This document shows positions 1 to 10,238 of a DNA stretch of 34,904 nt, piece after piece. The translations under genes and the position numbers were made by a program. Location: positions 1 through 34,904 of the forward strand of contig JABANN010000366.1 of assembly GCA_013115125.1 (NCBI GenBank), read 5' to 3'. This DNA comes from Perkinsus olseni (taxonomy: Eukaryota; Perkinsozoa; Perkinsida). Under the pieces are notes generated by a model. The model was not told the DNA's origin, made no database searches, and saw nothing but the letters and a program-made list of their open reading frames with translations. Each line of letters opens with the position of its first letter. Within the stretch, counting starts at the first letter, position 1.

Positions 1-1692
1 TGCACTACGCAATTGTGCACCATTGTGCAGTGCTGTCCCGATTCCGGCCGATACCACACTTCACACCGTCACAACCAGGGTGATTCTAATCACATCGAAC
101 CACAGCTAGAGGTTTCCCCCACAAGAAACCGTTCCGCATTTCTCTACGATGGAATACGACGGGAGCCCTCCAGTTGCTGTGTGAGGAAGGTCGTGGGTTT
201 TACTGACTTTATAGAAAACATCGCGGTAGGTTGTCGCTGTCAGACAGTCTTGCCCTACTACAGCCAGTGGTTTCCGATGATGATGCTAACTGACAGTTAG
301 CAGGTACAGTTAGTAACTGTAGCTTCGTTACGATCACCTACTTCTGGTGTCGTAACTTGTGTACGGCGGTTACGTATAATGGACCGCTCTGAATGATCCT
401 ATACCGAGTCTGCGAGTAACCCATGGTAGCCCGGCCATAAGGCGTCCCTGGCTTCAAATTGAAATAGTTGACGGGAGAAAAGGTTATTTGCATAACGGTT
501 TGGTTCACACTGTACAAGCGGTCCTGATACTATTGAGAACCCCTTGTGCGCGGGCTTCTACTCGGAGGAGGTTCTTGCCCTCTACCCCCCACGACAGATC
601 TACGCTGCACGCCATCGTGACGTGCGACGGAAGCTGCCAGTGTGACAGTGACGACTGGGTTGCTCTCGTATAGCTTCTCAAGTAGTTGACATGTGTGTAG
701 CCCCAGTACCTGTTTTCACGGAGCCCTGCCATCAGCGAGTGTGTTGTGTTTGTCGTTGAAGTAAGGGTTGCTGCATCGGTGAGGTGGACAAATCCTCGCT
801 GATATTTTTGGTAAAGCGCCGCCGTGAATCTCCACTATGTAGACCAGGCGGTAACGAGGCCGCACTTGGGACGCTCGGGAAGAGAGAATCCTGACCAGAC
901 ACAACTCTCAATACACGTCTTCAACCATTGAAATCCCTTCAACCCGTCGGGTGGTAACATTGCAAGCCAGTTTGAAACAGTCGACGAACAGGGTCGAACG
1001 CCACTTTTTTACATGCATTCGGCATGGTATGGTCATTCGGAACGACTCGTTCCGAAATTGACGTGGTCATAGCGCTTCATTGAACCCTCGTGCAACTCAT
1101 TACTTGACGATACTTCACAATACGCCGCTAGGTACTGGCAAACCGTAAAGAAAAATTGGTGGACTGTGGAGTCAATGGCAAGACGGAAATAAGATTCCAA
1201 GGGTTCGGTAATTAACGTCCACAAGCAGCCACAGTCCTTACTGAGGAGAACACAAGAAGGTGTAGATGATGATGAGCAAATTTAACAGTTTAAGAGTTCT
1301 GGTCGATGAACTGACACACTAGAGTAGAATTGACTTCGTCGTAGTGGATCATGAAATCACGGATGAGCTATGTACAGCTGCTCTCGACGCTAGCCAAAGA
1401 GCAAAACCAACAACAAATGAAAAAACGGATCTGAATCTCGAACATCTCAACTTGGGGTTCTCATGCGGTCCCCCACGGAAGAAGTGCAGCTACCTTAAGA
1501 CGACGAAGACTCAATGGCTCTTGTCGAATAAGCTGCCAGTCATCTGGCGTATAGTGTGTTATAATGTAGGTTAATTTGGTATAGTTGTTTCAGTAGAAGG
1601 AAACAAACTTGATGAAAAAAATAGTCATAATGATAGTAGCAGCACACGAGCTGTGTTTCTCGAAGAATCGCTCCTCGTTGCCAACACGGATG
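1..1692. other. No gene recognised
   Basis: Only short frames occur here on either strand (the longest is about 95 codons, at 13-300). They lack recognisable motifs, and I could not link any of them into a phase-consistent spliced gene. A 76-codon plus-strand frame at 1344-1574 begins at a true ATG or earlier but resembles nothing I know. The stretch is probably intergenic, or holds exons too short to see. I found no tRNA, rRNA or repeat array in it. Confidence 0.4.
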
Positions 1693-2299
1693 TCAGCGAG
1701 TGAGCAGTCGATATCGGCGTTGAGATGGTAGGAAGCTGAGGCAAGATAAGATCGCCCCCATGCACCCTTCAGTAGAAGAGAGACCAGCGGCCACGCTCGG
1801 ATGCCAGGTTGAATTGCGTCTATTGTAATCCTGAAAAGACACCAGATAACCGACCCGGTGATGTGGCAAGTCTCACCTTGTAGCTTTCCACGTAATGATA
1901 AGTCGCTAATGATTGTATGGGGGTCTCCTCTCCTCCGTCATGGTGTGAAGCCGCAGTGGACGTCGATGCATCCAAGCAGCCTGTAGTTGCACACGCAGAC
2001 GAGCGTGACGTGTCGCCCAGCGAGAGGCTCTTCTTCAAGGACTCATCAGGATGCGATTGTTGGTCCGCAAATGTTACAGACAGAGACCGGCGTTTACAGG
2101 TCACATTCTCGATCTCAGAATGAGAACTAGTATCTGAGGTTGACACATGAACCTGGCGCGGGCAAGATTCCCCAGATATACCGCTGCTGTAGTCGGCTGT
2201 CGTCGATGCTTCAGACACAAGAGAGCACGTGGAGGAGCTTCCCTTGGTTGTATCTCGTAAGCAGGATTTCAACGCTGCGGTTGTTGTGGAGGTATCCAT
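1693..2299 (-). CDS. Hypothetical Ser/Thr-rich protein, two exons
   Basis: The first exon is 2299-1877 and starts at an ATG. A 46-nt intron (1876-1831) begins GTGAGA and ends TTTTCAG. The second exon (1830-1693) ends in TGA, giving about 186 residues. The joint is in phase 0, and the second exon stays open for 45 codons, which supports the splice; without it the frame stops just past the acceptor. The first 140 residues are rich in Ser and Thr and look disordered. A basic patch is followed by SVTFAD near residues 74-79. This resembles phosphatase-docking motifs, but the basic residues lie too far away for a standard RVxF site. There is no signal peptide or membrane segment. The function is unknown. 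It could be an exon pair of a longer gene. Confidence 0.5.
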
Positions 2300-2917
2300 G
2301 AAAGACTGTTACTGAAGTTGCAACGATGTTGCAACGCGCTTTGCAACACCTGATTCGTGCATCCCGAAGGCGGCAATCGGAAAACAGTTGGATTATGCTC
2401 ATATAAGGATCGGTGGTTATAAGTTTAACGCTCGATTAAAGTAGTTGCTGGGAGGGACATTTCTAGGAAGGCGCAAGCTAGGATAATCTGCCTGAATCTT
2501 GCTGGCTTGTACTCACTTGCTCATCTTCCTAACCATTTGGCCTGTCGCCCGAATTCGCCGCAGCCGATATGTTCCGCGTGCAGACAAGCTACTATGTCCT
2601 TTTGCTTACGTAGAGGAGAGTCTAGCCGTGATGGTATACACCGTGTTACTCCCACTGGACGCTTGCGACGGACTCGTCCGGGATAGCGCATGATAGTGCG
2701 CTCCTGCAATGACTAGCTATGGTATGAGATACGCCACAGAGTGATGATCGTTTCAAACGGTCGAGCATCCAGGGACTATCATGGAGGTATCTGCATCGCT
2801 CGATATTGACGCTGAGATTTCCATGTTTGCAGCCTTGACAGCAGTAGTTCACCTTTCCTGTAAAATAACACAGAGAAGGCCTTGGAAACAAAACAGTATC
2901 ACTTTCTTGTGTCATTC
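2300..2917. other. Intergenic region between divergent genes
   Basis: This 618-nt gap separates the minus-strand gene starting at 2299 from the plus-strand gene starting at 2918, so it should hold both promoters. I see no clear TATA box or other named promoter element. A minus-strand frame (2915-2646) and a plus-strand frame from 2781 overlap each other and look like chance frames. Confidence 0.35.
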
Positions 2918-4187
2918 ATGCGTGAGCACTACATCGGCCTCATCCTCATTGGGCAGCTTCATCTTCGTGCTAAAGGGCATAGTCCTCGCCAGAAGGTGGG
3001 TGTCAATGCATGCTCTGATTCGATCGAAGCTTGTTACGGTGTTCTTGTCGGCAACCCCCTCAGGGTCAGCTGCGAACCCAGCGTGAGCCCGAGCGCAGCT
3101 GCGTGCTCAGCACTACCGATTTCCAAGGGAAGGGTCAATTCAGTCGCAACCTGGGAAACCTCGAAGTCGAATGTTCACCAGTAATCAGGGGTGCCTTAGT
3201 AAGATTGGACCGTTTATCGCAGGATTGGGCATCAGTAGCTGCGAAGTACGATGAGGAGACGAAACAGTACTTTCTAGACTACGTTTCCATTGAGCTCACG
3301 TAAGCCCAGTAGAATTGGTGAGATTCATGATCATCGTTGACTGGGGAAATCTTAAACGACCTCAGGGAAAGTCACGGCGCAGAGGAAACAAGCCGAATCA
3401 CGCGCCATTACATTAGACCTGGCGAGCTGCAGTACGAGGCCGTAGAGCACTACGTCATGGGAGACAGTGGGAGTTGCGACGAGAGCATCTCTACCGGGGC
3501 GGAACGATTCCTCGAAGAAGGATTCTTGAGGAACAAATTCCGCACTGATATGGACGCAAACTTCAACAACAATCGTTCAACTTACTCGCCTCTGGTTATA
3601 GCCAGGACTGTTCAAGACCTATCGACATTTGAGATGATGTTCGCGCCTTACCAAGCACAGGCCGTTGACAACGGGAACACTCAAACCGGAGTAAGTTTGG
3701 GGACCGGGAGCTACCAGTGGATGACCTTCACTCGACCTTCTCAGGAGCATCCAATTTCGCTGCTCACAGTTCTGTGGAATTCTGGGCACGACTTTGCTTT
3801 CGTTAGCATGATAACCTTCGTGGACCCCAAATCAAAGGCAAACGTTAGGTAAGCGAACGAAGCCTTCCGCCGTATCCCGAGCCGATACCCCTGTTGCCTC
3901 GTGACATCAGGATACCACTCTCCTCGGAAGGCCTCGAAATTGTGAGAACGGCATGGAAGGACGTCAGCCACGGGAGAGGGAAAGACTTCGAGCAAAAGTT
4001 CATTTCTATGTTGATTGATGTTGGCAAGAAGCTGTTGGAGAATCCTGGAATTAAGGCCAATGCCGAGAGCTGGGGTCTCATGCAAGAACGCGAGCCTGGA
4101 AAGGCCGCCTTCACCGTGACGCTCATTGTCGCCGTCGCCACGAATTGGAATGAGGATGTCAAGGATTACATCCCTCATCAACCCTGA
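2918..4187 (+). CDS. Hypothetical secreted protein, four exons
   Basis: Four exons (2918-2995, 3064-3299, 3366-3848, 3911-4187) join to 1074 nt, which is 357 codons plus TGA. The introns are 68, 66 and 62 nt, all GT-AG, and every junction keeps the frame, so the gene looks intact. The start is the ATG at 2918. It opens MREHYIGLILIG, a short hydrophobic stretch that may be a signal peptide. The middle is acidic and rich in Glu, Asn and Thr (for example FRTDMDANFNNN). The last exon contains a predicted helical segment (EIVRTAWKDV) faintly like a globin first helix, but no heme-binding His pattern is visible, so I do not call it a globin. I do not recognise the family. It ends 387 nt before the convergent membrane-protein gene. 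Confidence 0.62.
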
Positions 4188-4301
4188 AGCAAGCCACGCG
4201 AGCATGCGTTGACAGCGATTCTTCAACGTGACTTGTGTAGGAAGAAGGCAACTACCAATCTGTCAATGAATGCTATGTGATGTTTGAGCTGTGGATGTGA
4301 G

Positions 4302-4577
4302 ATGTGCTACCCTTGCTGCCCTTGTGTTAACAGTCGGAGAAGTAGAGGTTTAAGATACGGCAAGGTTCCTCAGAACAATTACAGTGAGTACCGTGTTACG
4401 CTTTTGGAATGCCAGCTGGATTTCCAAGTTCGTGGTCAACCTGTGACAGGCCCCATCAAAGAACTCCACACCTTTTTGATGAAACGAAAGAGACGGTATG
4501 ATACACAAAAGATGGCGGTTCCTGACACACGTGTTCCACAGCTAAGGCGGGAAGCCGCAGCTCCTTTGACTTTTTAG
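4302..4577 (+). CDS. Possible small Cys-rich-start protein, doubtful
   Basis: An ATG at 4302 opens a 91-codon frame beginning MCYPCCPCV and ending PLTF. It runs four bases into the 3' end of the convergent minus-strand membrane-protein gene (stop at 4574). The cluster of Cys-Pro pairs and the basic KRKRR segment are protein-like, but no signal peptide, domain or relative is recognised. It may instead be 3' untranslated sequence of the gene ending at 4187, or an exon of it. Confidence 0.25.
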   Translation: MCYPCCPCVNSRRSRGLRYGKVPQNNYSEYRVTLLECQLDFQVRGQPVTGPIKELHTFLMKRKRRYDTQKMAVPDTRVPQLRREAAAPLTF

Positions 4578-6128
4578 AAAAATCTGTCAGCCCCCAACTT
4601 ATGGAGAAATGAAAGTAAAAAAATTATGACGAAGAGGCCGCCGAGACAGAGAAGCACCTCATTCACTAGACTACCGATCGAAGATCTGCGGCGTGGATGA
4701 TAAAATAAGTCGGAGCCACACAAGATCTGCGTTATAACATTATACCCAAGGAAGCAAAAGGCGAATACTGTGCCGAGACACCATTTGTTCATCTTCGCGA
4801 AAGTCCAGCTCGCTGTGAGCTTGTGTGCAACAAGCAGCATCAATGGAGCACGAAGCGCTAGCATGATCATTGGAGTAATCAATGTTCGCATATCCCACAG
4901 TGCTCGATGGACAGTACTGGGTAGGGGCTCTTCAACTATACCAGGCTTAACGATGGCCTTCATGAACATTTGCTTGCCAGTAACCGGAGTGGTGGCCAGG
5001 TTTACAAGGCTAACGATGACGAGGGGAATGAACGGCGCGCAGACAAGACGCATGGACGCCCAAGAAAACAACCAACTCGGAAGACGCTTCTCCTCGCGTT
5101 CACCTAACCACAGGCCTCTCACGACCGCTTCGAACTTTGCCTCCGAGCCGTACATATCAGCTATAAGCTGCTTGAGGGAAGAGTAGTCGGCTAATGATGA
5201 GCACTTAGATCGGCGCACACTGAAGCTCTTCACCTTGGAGCAGAATTCTCGCCATTCCTCGCTGCAAGCGAAGGCTTCGCGGCCTATTAAGAAACTCGTG
5301 ACTAGTGTCAACAGATATCCGATGTAACTAAACTTCCGGGGGAGCGCAAACTCCTCCGCAAAGTCCAGGATAATAATTGTCAGAAACTGCACAAGCATCA
5401 GGGATACACAGAGCTTAATGTGTTTCATGTTAACCAAGATAACATCTTCCTTCTTATGAGTCCGCAGGAAGACGGCCAACTCGTAGACACACCAGAGGCG
5501 ATCGAGGTAATCAGGAGACCAGAGTATCAATAACTTGTTCGATACATGAAGATAGTCTGCTAGCCTGGATATACCATAGGACTTGGCAATGGGGTCATTC
5601 TGTGGTATACAACATTTATCGAGAAATACCATCGTGTTACGATGCTTATATAACGGGATGATGATAAGAGCGAGTAGGAATAATGCAAAGCTAATCAGGA
5701 GAATGGGTAACTCGGATGGAATACCGTATTGAAGGAGGGAGACGGATTCGAAGCGACAAGCACCCACGAGAGATAAAAATATTAAGACCGTGTAAGTCGA
5801 TGGAGAGCAGCAAAACACAAAAAGGGCCATTCGTTTCCAAAAGCCATCAGCAGACCATGAGGGGCTTAAGAAAATATCCATAGATGAGACCGGTACCGAG
5901 GAAGAGAAAGCATCGCGATGACCACCAAGAGAGTCACGAAGCAGATACTGCTCACGCAAGATCACAGATAAGGAGCAGCCTCGTAGACCAGAGTCACCAC
6001 GAACTCTTTGGGGACTTACAAATTCCCGAGTACCGTTTACCGCGGGGGCGGAACTTCTGGCCGTTGGTGATTGAAGGCCTACGGAGAACTCGTCAGGGTA
6101 GTCCATGACATCAAGTTCATTTGGAGCC

Positions 6129-6201
<73 letters not shown>

Positions 6202-6316
6202 GCGCACTATACTCTGTCGCCGTAGCTTCTTTGTTGGAGTTCGATCTACTCTTCATGAATGTATTGACTACTGCTCCGCTTGCGCGCATGAACAACGCGG
6301 ACTTAGCTAAGTACAT
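4574..6316 (-). CDS. Multipass membrane protein with TIR-like motif and poly-Gln tract
   Basis: This is one uninterrupted 580-residue frame from the ATG at 6316. Residues 39-63 are 25 Gln in a row, followed by a low-complexity N-terminal region. Residues about 163-223 hold two hydrophobic segments. Next comes a conserved core: VFLDKCCIPQ near 230-239, then SNKLLILWSPDY, then RLWCVYELA near 273-281. From memory, this order (Asp-x-x-Cys-Ile-x-Gln, Ser-x-x-hydrophobic, Arg-Leu-Trp-Cys-x-x-Glu-Leu) is the TIR-related core found in many alveolate multipass proteins. Four to six more hydrophobic segments follow, up to the C-terminus. It is likely a membrane-anchored, cytosol-facing TIR-like protein. 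Whether it cleaves NAD or only acts as a scaffold cannot be told; the obvious Glu in the core is in VYELA. It has no introns, unlike most of its neighbours. Confidence 0.8.
6128..6202 (+). repeat. (TTG)24 microsatellite inside the coding sequence
   Basis: Twenty-four perfect TTG triplets (6131-6202) with an adjoining CTG read on the minus strand as 24 CAA codons plus one CAG. They encode the poly-Gln tract of the membrane protein. The near-absence of CAG interruptions suggests recent expansion by slippage, so allele length is likely to vary. Confidence 0.95.
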
Positions 6317-6460
6317 GCGTGCAGTGACTTCGGGTTCACTCCCAAATCACACCGTTGGGAATATGGCTCATTTCATGGTCCTCTACCCCGGGCTAGTTCG
6401 CCTGCTTCACAATGATGTGTAAATTAAGGCGCCTTAAGTTCAGGAGTGACTCACCGTGAA

Positions 6461-6715
6461 TTAGAGGAGCACCAAGCCCGTTTCAGAAGGTTTAGGAGGA
6501 TCTTGAGGAGCTCCTCGATTCAGGTTCACGTTAGTAGCACTTAAAAGAGCAACGTAAGTAGCTGAGTCATGGACTTTGCGGGGTATGGCAGCGCTGAAGA
6601 TGCCCGCAAAATCCGGCCAGCTACCTTGTTGAGTGGTAGTGGCATTGTTTACGTCGGGATGAATCCCAGGGTTCACCGACCTATCGGCCATTTTCCTGCG
6701 GGTAGTGAGTTGCAT
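6461..6715 (-). CDS. Possible small protein or 5' exon, doubtful
   Basis: An ATG at 6715 opens 84 codons (MQLTTRRKMADRS...) with protein-like composition and a Pro-rich end (APQDPPKPSE). No family is recognised. It lies upstream of, and on the same strand as, the membrane-protein gene starting at 6316. It could be a separate small gene or a 5' exon of that gene. A GTGAGT site occurs just past its stop on the minus strand, but I found no phase-consistent join. Confidence 0.28.
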   Translation of the reverse strand: MQLTTRRKMADRSVNPGIHPDVNNATTTQQGSWPDFAGIFSAAIPRKVHDSATYVALLSATNVNLNRGAPQDPPKPSETGLVLL

Positions 6716-6850
6716 AGGATAAGAACTTGAGGCTATGATGCGCTTATGGTAGGATGAAGTCGTTGTCGCGAAACAGCGAACGAGATCTGGCGCAGCTGGG
6801 TTTCGTGATCAGACGCTTAGCGACAACGCACAGAGTGACCTATTTTTCTG

Positions 6851-6921
6851 TTGCTCAGCTAAGCAGGTAGAGCGCACGTCTATCATGGCCGAGTCTGCCG
6901 GTTCGATCCCCGGTTCGGGCA
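6851..6921 (+). pseudogene. Decayed tRNA-like sequence
   Basis: An A-box/D-arm (GCTCAGCT...GAGC, 6853-6873) and a B-box/T-loop (GGTTCGATCC, from 6900) are spaced as in a tRNA gene, and the end TTCGGGCA looks like the 3' acceptor. The 5' side (TTTTTCTGTT) cannot pair with that acceptor, no good anticodon stem forms, and the T-stem is imperfect, so this is probably not a working tRNA. Bases 6898-6914 are identical to the T-arm inside the 48-nt intron at 26114-26161. It may be a tRNA pseudogene or the head of a tRNA-derived short repeat. Confidence 0.5.
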
Positions 6922-7739
6922 CGTCGATTCGATTCGGGAAAATGCGCTTTGGCCAGCAGGCACTTGTGGTGCCCTTAAGTAATTGAGTTTTTCTAAACTT
7001 ACGCTGGGTGCTCCATTTCTCAGCAACTGACTAGCAGCGGTCGAATCGTGGAACGTAGTCACGAAGAATCGAAAATTTCGATCCGAAATTTGAGTTGAAC
7101 GGCGGATTGCCTTGCTCAAGCCACCCATGAGCCAATATCTTCGCCTCAAATCACCGCTTTACTTCGTCGTATATGTTTGTTCAAGGTCGTCTCCGCTAGC
7201 AGCTTTTTAAAAGAGATGAGCACTAAGCTGGACTGCACTCGAATCCTGTACCACCCAATAACATCCCCAAAGGAGTCCGTGGGGCTGCTTAATGACGCTG
7301 CCTCTCAGCGGATGATGGATGCTCTTTCGCTAGCGTTAGGGCAGTCGTTTTGTTTCTAGAGAATTCGGAGCGGCAGACTGTCATAGAGAGACGTCGTCAC
7401 AAGTAGTAACAGGGACCAAGCTGTTTTCTGTCAGCCAGCGACTTTGCTCAGGAGATTAGAGAATACTTATTGATGATTTTCTCGTTAACAATGGGGAGAA
7501 TGGGCAGGTGGGAGGATGCCATAAGCCTCATCGTATGCATTAAACCATAGCCTCTGTGCCTTACATCACCGCCGGAAACGCGGAATTAGACGACAATAAT
7601 TTGACGTACTGATGCTGGTTGGACCGCGTACCCGCTGAATAATAAGAACATACTAATAGTCCGAGCGATGGTGCAGATGGTGGCGCGCTAGAGACCGTTC
7701 CTGACACAGGAAGGATTCACGGTAGTTTAATGGCCCGTG
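6922..7739. other. No gene recognised
   Basis: Short frames only, on both strands (longest 88 codons on minus, 60 on plus). None has a recognisable motif or a convincing splice partner. The interval lies between the tRNA-like sequence and the Sec14 gene start, so its right end should contain that gene's promoter. No promoter element is clear. Confidence 0.35.
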
Positions 7740-10047
7740 ATGTCCCCTCGGAAGAGCCGCTCGACTTTGCACAGCAATGCTGAACTACCTAACCCTGTGA
7801 CTGAGGAAGAGATTGTAATAAAGCTAGAGGTGTCAGAAAATGCTTCTGAAGATTCCTCTCTCAGATCGCCCAGCTGCGGTTTGATTTCGCAGAGGAGATC
7901 GCGGAGTGCACTGCGAGTAACGATGGGGAGTGTATCCTAGATGATCACTACATTGGACGCTTCGTCAAGGCCCGGAAATGCGTCTACCAGGTAATACGAA
8001 AAACCATGGGGCACTCGGTCTGGGCTAGAGGGCTCCGAGGTCCCCAGCTTGGAGCCAATCAGAAGGTCTAGTGCGAGAGCATCTCCAAGAGTCCAATGAC
8101 GCATCTTCGGTTCATGCGCAGACTTGCTATGCTCTCAGAATGCGAAAGAGATGTTCGGGAATCATCTCGAATGGCGGAAGGAGTTTCAAGTGGATGAGCT
8201 GCGGCTGCACGGGTAGTGATTGGGGTCGTGCGCTTCTGCGGGGCCAGCGAATGGCGGTTCTCGAGGAGGGACTTCATTCCGCCGACCGGATGGAGAGCAT
8301 TTACGGACGATAGATATTTCGCTTTTTATAGTTTTATCTCTGGATGTTCGTGAGAGACGTTCAATGGGTCGTCTGTTATCAAAATATCAATCCCGTTTCA
8401 CGAGATTGACAATCTACCTGGTGGTTCAGGTTTGATTTCCCTGAGTACGAGGAGGCAAAGCGACTTTATCCCCACGGTTATCACGGAACGGACAAACAGA
8501 ACAGGCCAGTGTAGTAGCCTGGGACGACTAGGCAGGCGATGGAACGCAGCTCTGAGTGTTATTGGCTCTATAGGGTTGCCGGTCATTGACCTGCTACATG
8601 GCGTCGAGTGTAGGTACATCGAGCGTACGGGCATGGTCGATGCGGGGGAGCTGCTCAAGATAACCACCTTCGATCGATTGTTACGATATTGGGTCCAGGA
8701 GTAATTGGTCGGGCTTCCGTCTGTCTATGGATGAGGTCGCCTGAGCTCTCCCGTTAATCCGTTGGCTGCCGTGATCTGTGCTCCATATCGTTTGATACAG
8801 GTACGAGGAATTAATCGCATACAGACTGCCTGCCTGTGGAGTTGATAAGACGTGTACGATTATCGACCTTAAAGGGTTGGGCCTGAAGCAGTTCACCCCA
8901 CAAGTGAAGAACATGATGCAGGTGGGAGGGGATACTCACGGAGCTGTCGTCGAGCGTCTCCTCGTGTCGGTCGGCGGCTATATGTGATTGTATCGGTCGT
9001 TCATTGGCTCGTGTTTTTGATGGTGAAATCTCTGGACGCACCATCATCTCGCGGAGAACTCAAATCCGTAACCTTGAGTGTTGGAGATTTTCTGGCGAAT
9101 TTCATCCGGCTCGGAATGGGGTGGAGAGGCAGTTTCTCTTAAGACTGCTGGAAAGCGACAGCGGCGATGCTCAATTGAAATCGCGACGCACGCTCAGAGA
9201 GGTTGATTTCAAGTTTATATTCCTCAGAAACTCGCCAAGGTGGCCAATGACAATTATCCAGAAGTGCTTGGAACGATGTAGGCATGTTGCAGGCGGAGCG
9301 AAGCGGCTCAGGCGTTCCTGCTCAGGTTCGTGGTTAACGCACCGTTTATCTTTACAGCGATATGGAAGGTCGTCAGCCCCATGGTGGACCCGATAACGAG
9401 GTAGCCTACTGAGAATTGCCGTCGGTTACTACTAGTAGTACCATCTTCCCGCATCCTCAGGTCGAAGATCGTCGTTCTTGGATCGAACTATAAGCCGACA
9501 CTCCATAATGTCGTTGACCCGAGTCAGTTGCCGGATTTCTTAGGAGGTGAGCATCCACACGAGTCCGTGTTGGGATACCCGGGGGGTAACTTGTACGATA
9601 TAATCGTAGAACGGGCGAAAGGCACTGATTAAGTAGAGTCTATTATCAAAGAAGGGCGATCGGTTTATCGGTGTGGTGACACGAGATGGTGTAACGCACT
9701 GCGCTGTTGGCAGCAAGTATTGTTATCGATAGTCTCACGTGCGTTAATCGTAAGGCAACGATCACAGAAGGCTGTCTCTTCCCTGACGCGAATAGTGTGT
9801 TACTTGGTAGTCTCTTCGATCATTTCGTGAAGCTCCAAATCAGAAAAATTTTATTGAAGTTGAGAATCTGCTAAGTTCGAAATCTGTGCCCGCGAGGGTG
9901 ATTTGAGTACTGCTTCGCCGCTAGTCCGGAATGCTATCAGGTACGTGTACGGCATGTGATGACGTCAGAGGCGGCTGCATGTATAGCAACATGGGGCCAT
10001 GGGTGGCTTATAAGAAGGAGAAAGAGGAAGAGAGGCGGTTAAAGTAG
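7740..10047 (+). CDS. Sec14-like CRAL-TRIO lipid-transfer protein
   Basis: Exons: 7740-7829, 7865-7990, 8139-8212, 8430-8510, 8614-8700, 8801-8921, 9228-9277, 9326-9400, 9461-9546 and a last exon from about 9969 to the TAG at 10045-10047. All introns are GT-AG and the first nine exons join in phase. The CRAL-TRIO N-terminal part appears as DDHYIGRFVKARKCVYQ then NAKEMFGNHLEWRKEF. The lipid-binding domain follows with YPHGYHGTDKQNRPVYIE, CTIIDLKGLGL, KVANDNYPEVLGTMFVVNAP, TAIWKVVSPMVDPITR and PSQLPDFLGG. The end is GGCMYSNMGPWVAYKK, the usual Sec14 tail. Family role: cytosolic exchange of phosphatidylinositol and phosphatidylcholine between membranes. One small exon between 9547 and 9968 is unresolved, because the phases of the flanking exons do not match directly. 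The gene looks intact. Confidence 0.9.
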
Positions 10048-10238
10048 TGCGGCGGGTTTTTGACGAGTATTGAGCTAGTCGTATCACTTCGACTCCGTTC
10101 GCAATTACTTGCTGTTCAGCTTAGAATTGACGAACAGCTATCTTGGATGAGGATATCTCACTCAACTGGGTTCAATCGAAATCGCGAAATTCTGAGCTCT
10201 CTGATCGGCTTCGGATGATGATGTTGATCTCCCCCCAG

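Noticed and set aside
2646-2915. Minus-strand 89-codon frame starting with ATG
   Set aside because: It overlaps the region just upstream of the well-supported gene at 2918, has no motif, and no splice partner was found. It is kept only as a weak possibility.
3911-4187. Globin domain at the end of the 2918-4187 gene
   Set aside because: Only the first helix-like segment (EIVRTAWKDV) resembles a globin. The expected proximal and distal His pattern is not visible and the remaining length is too short.
7740-10047. Dense stops on all frames, suggesting a decayed mobile element or pseudogene
   Set aside because: Splicing nine GT-AG introns gives a clean Sec14/CRAL-TRIO sequence in order, with no stop inside the exons.
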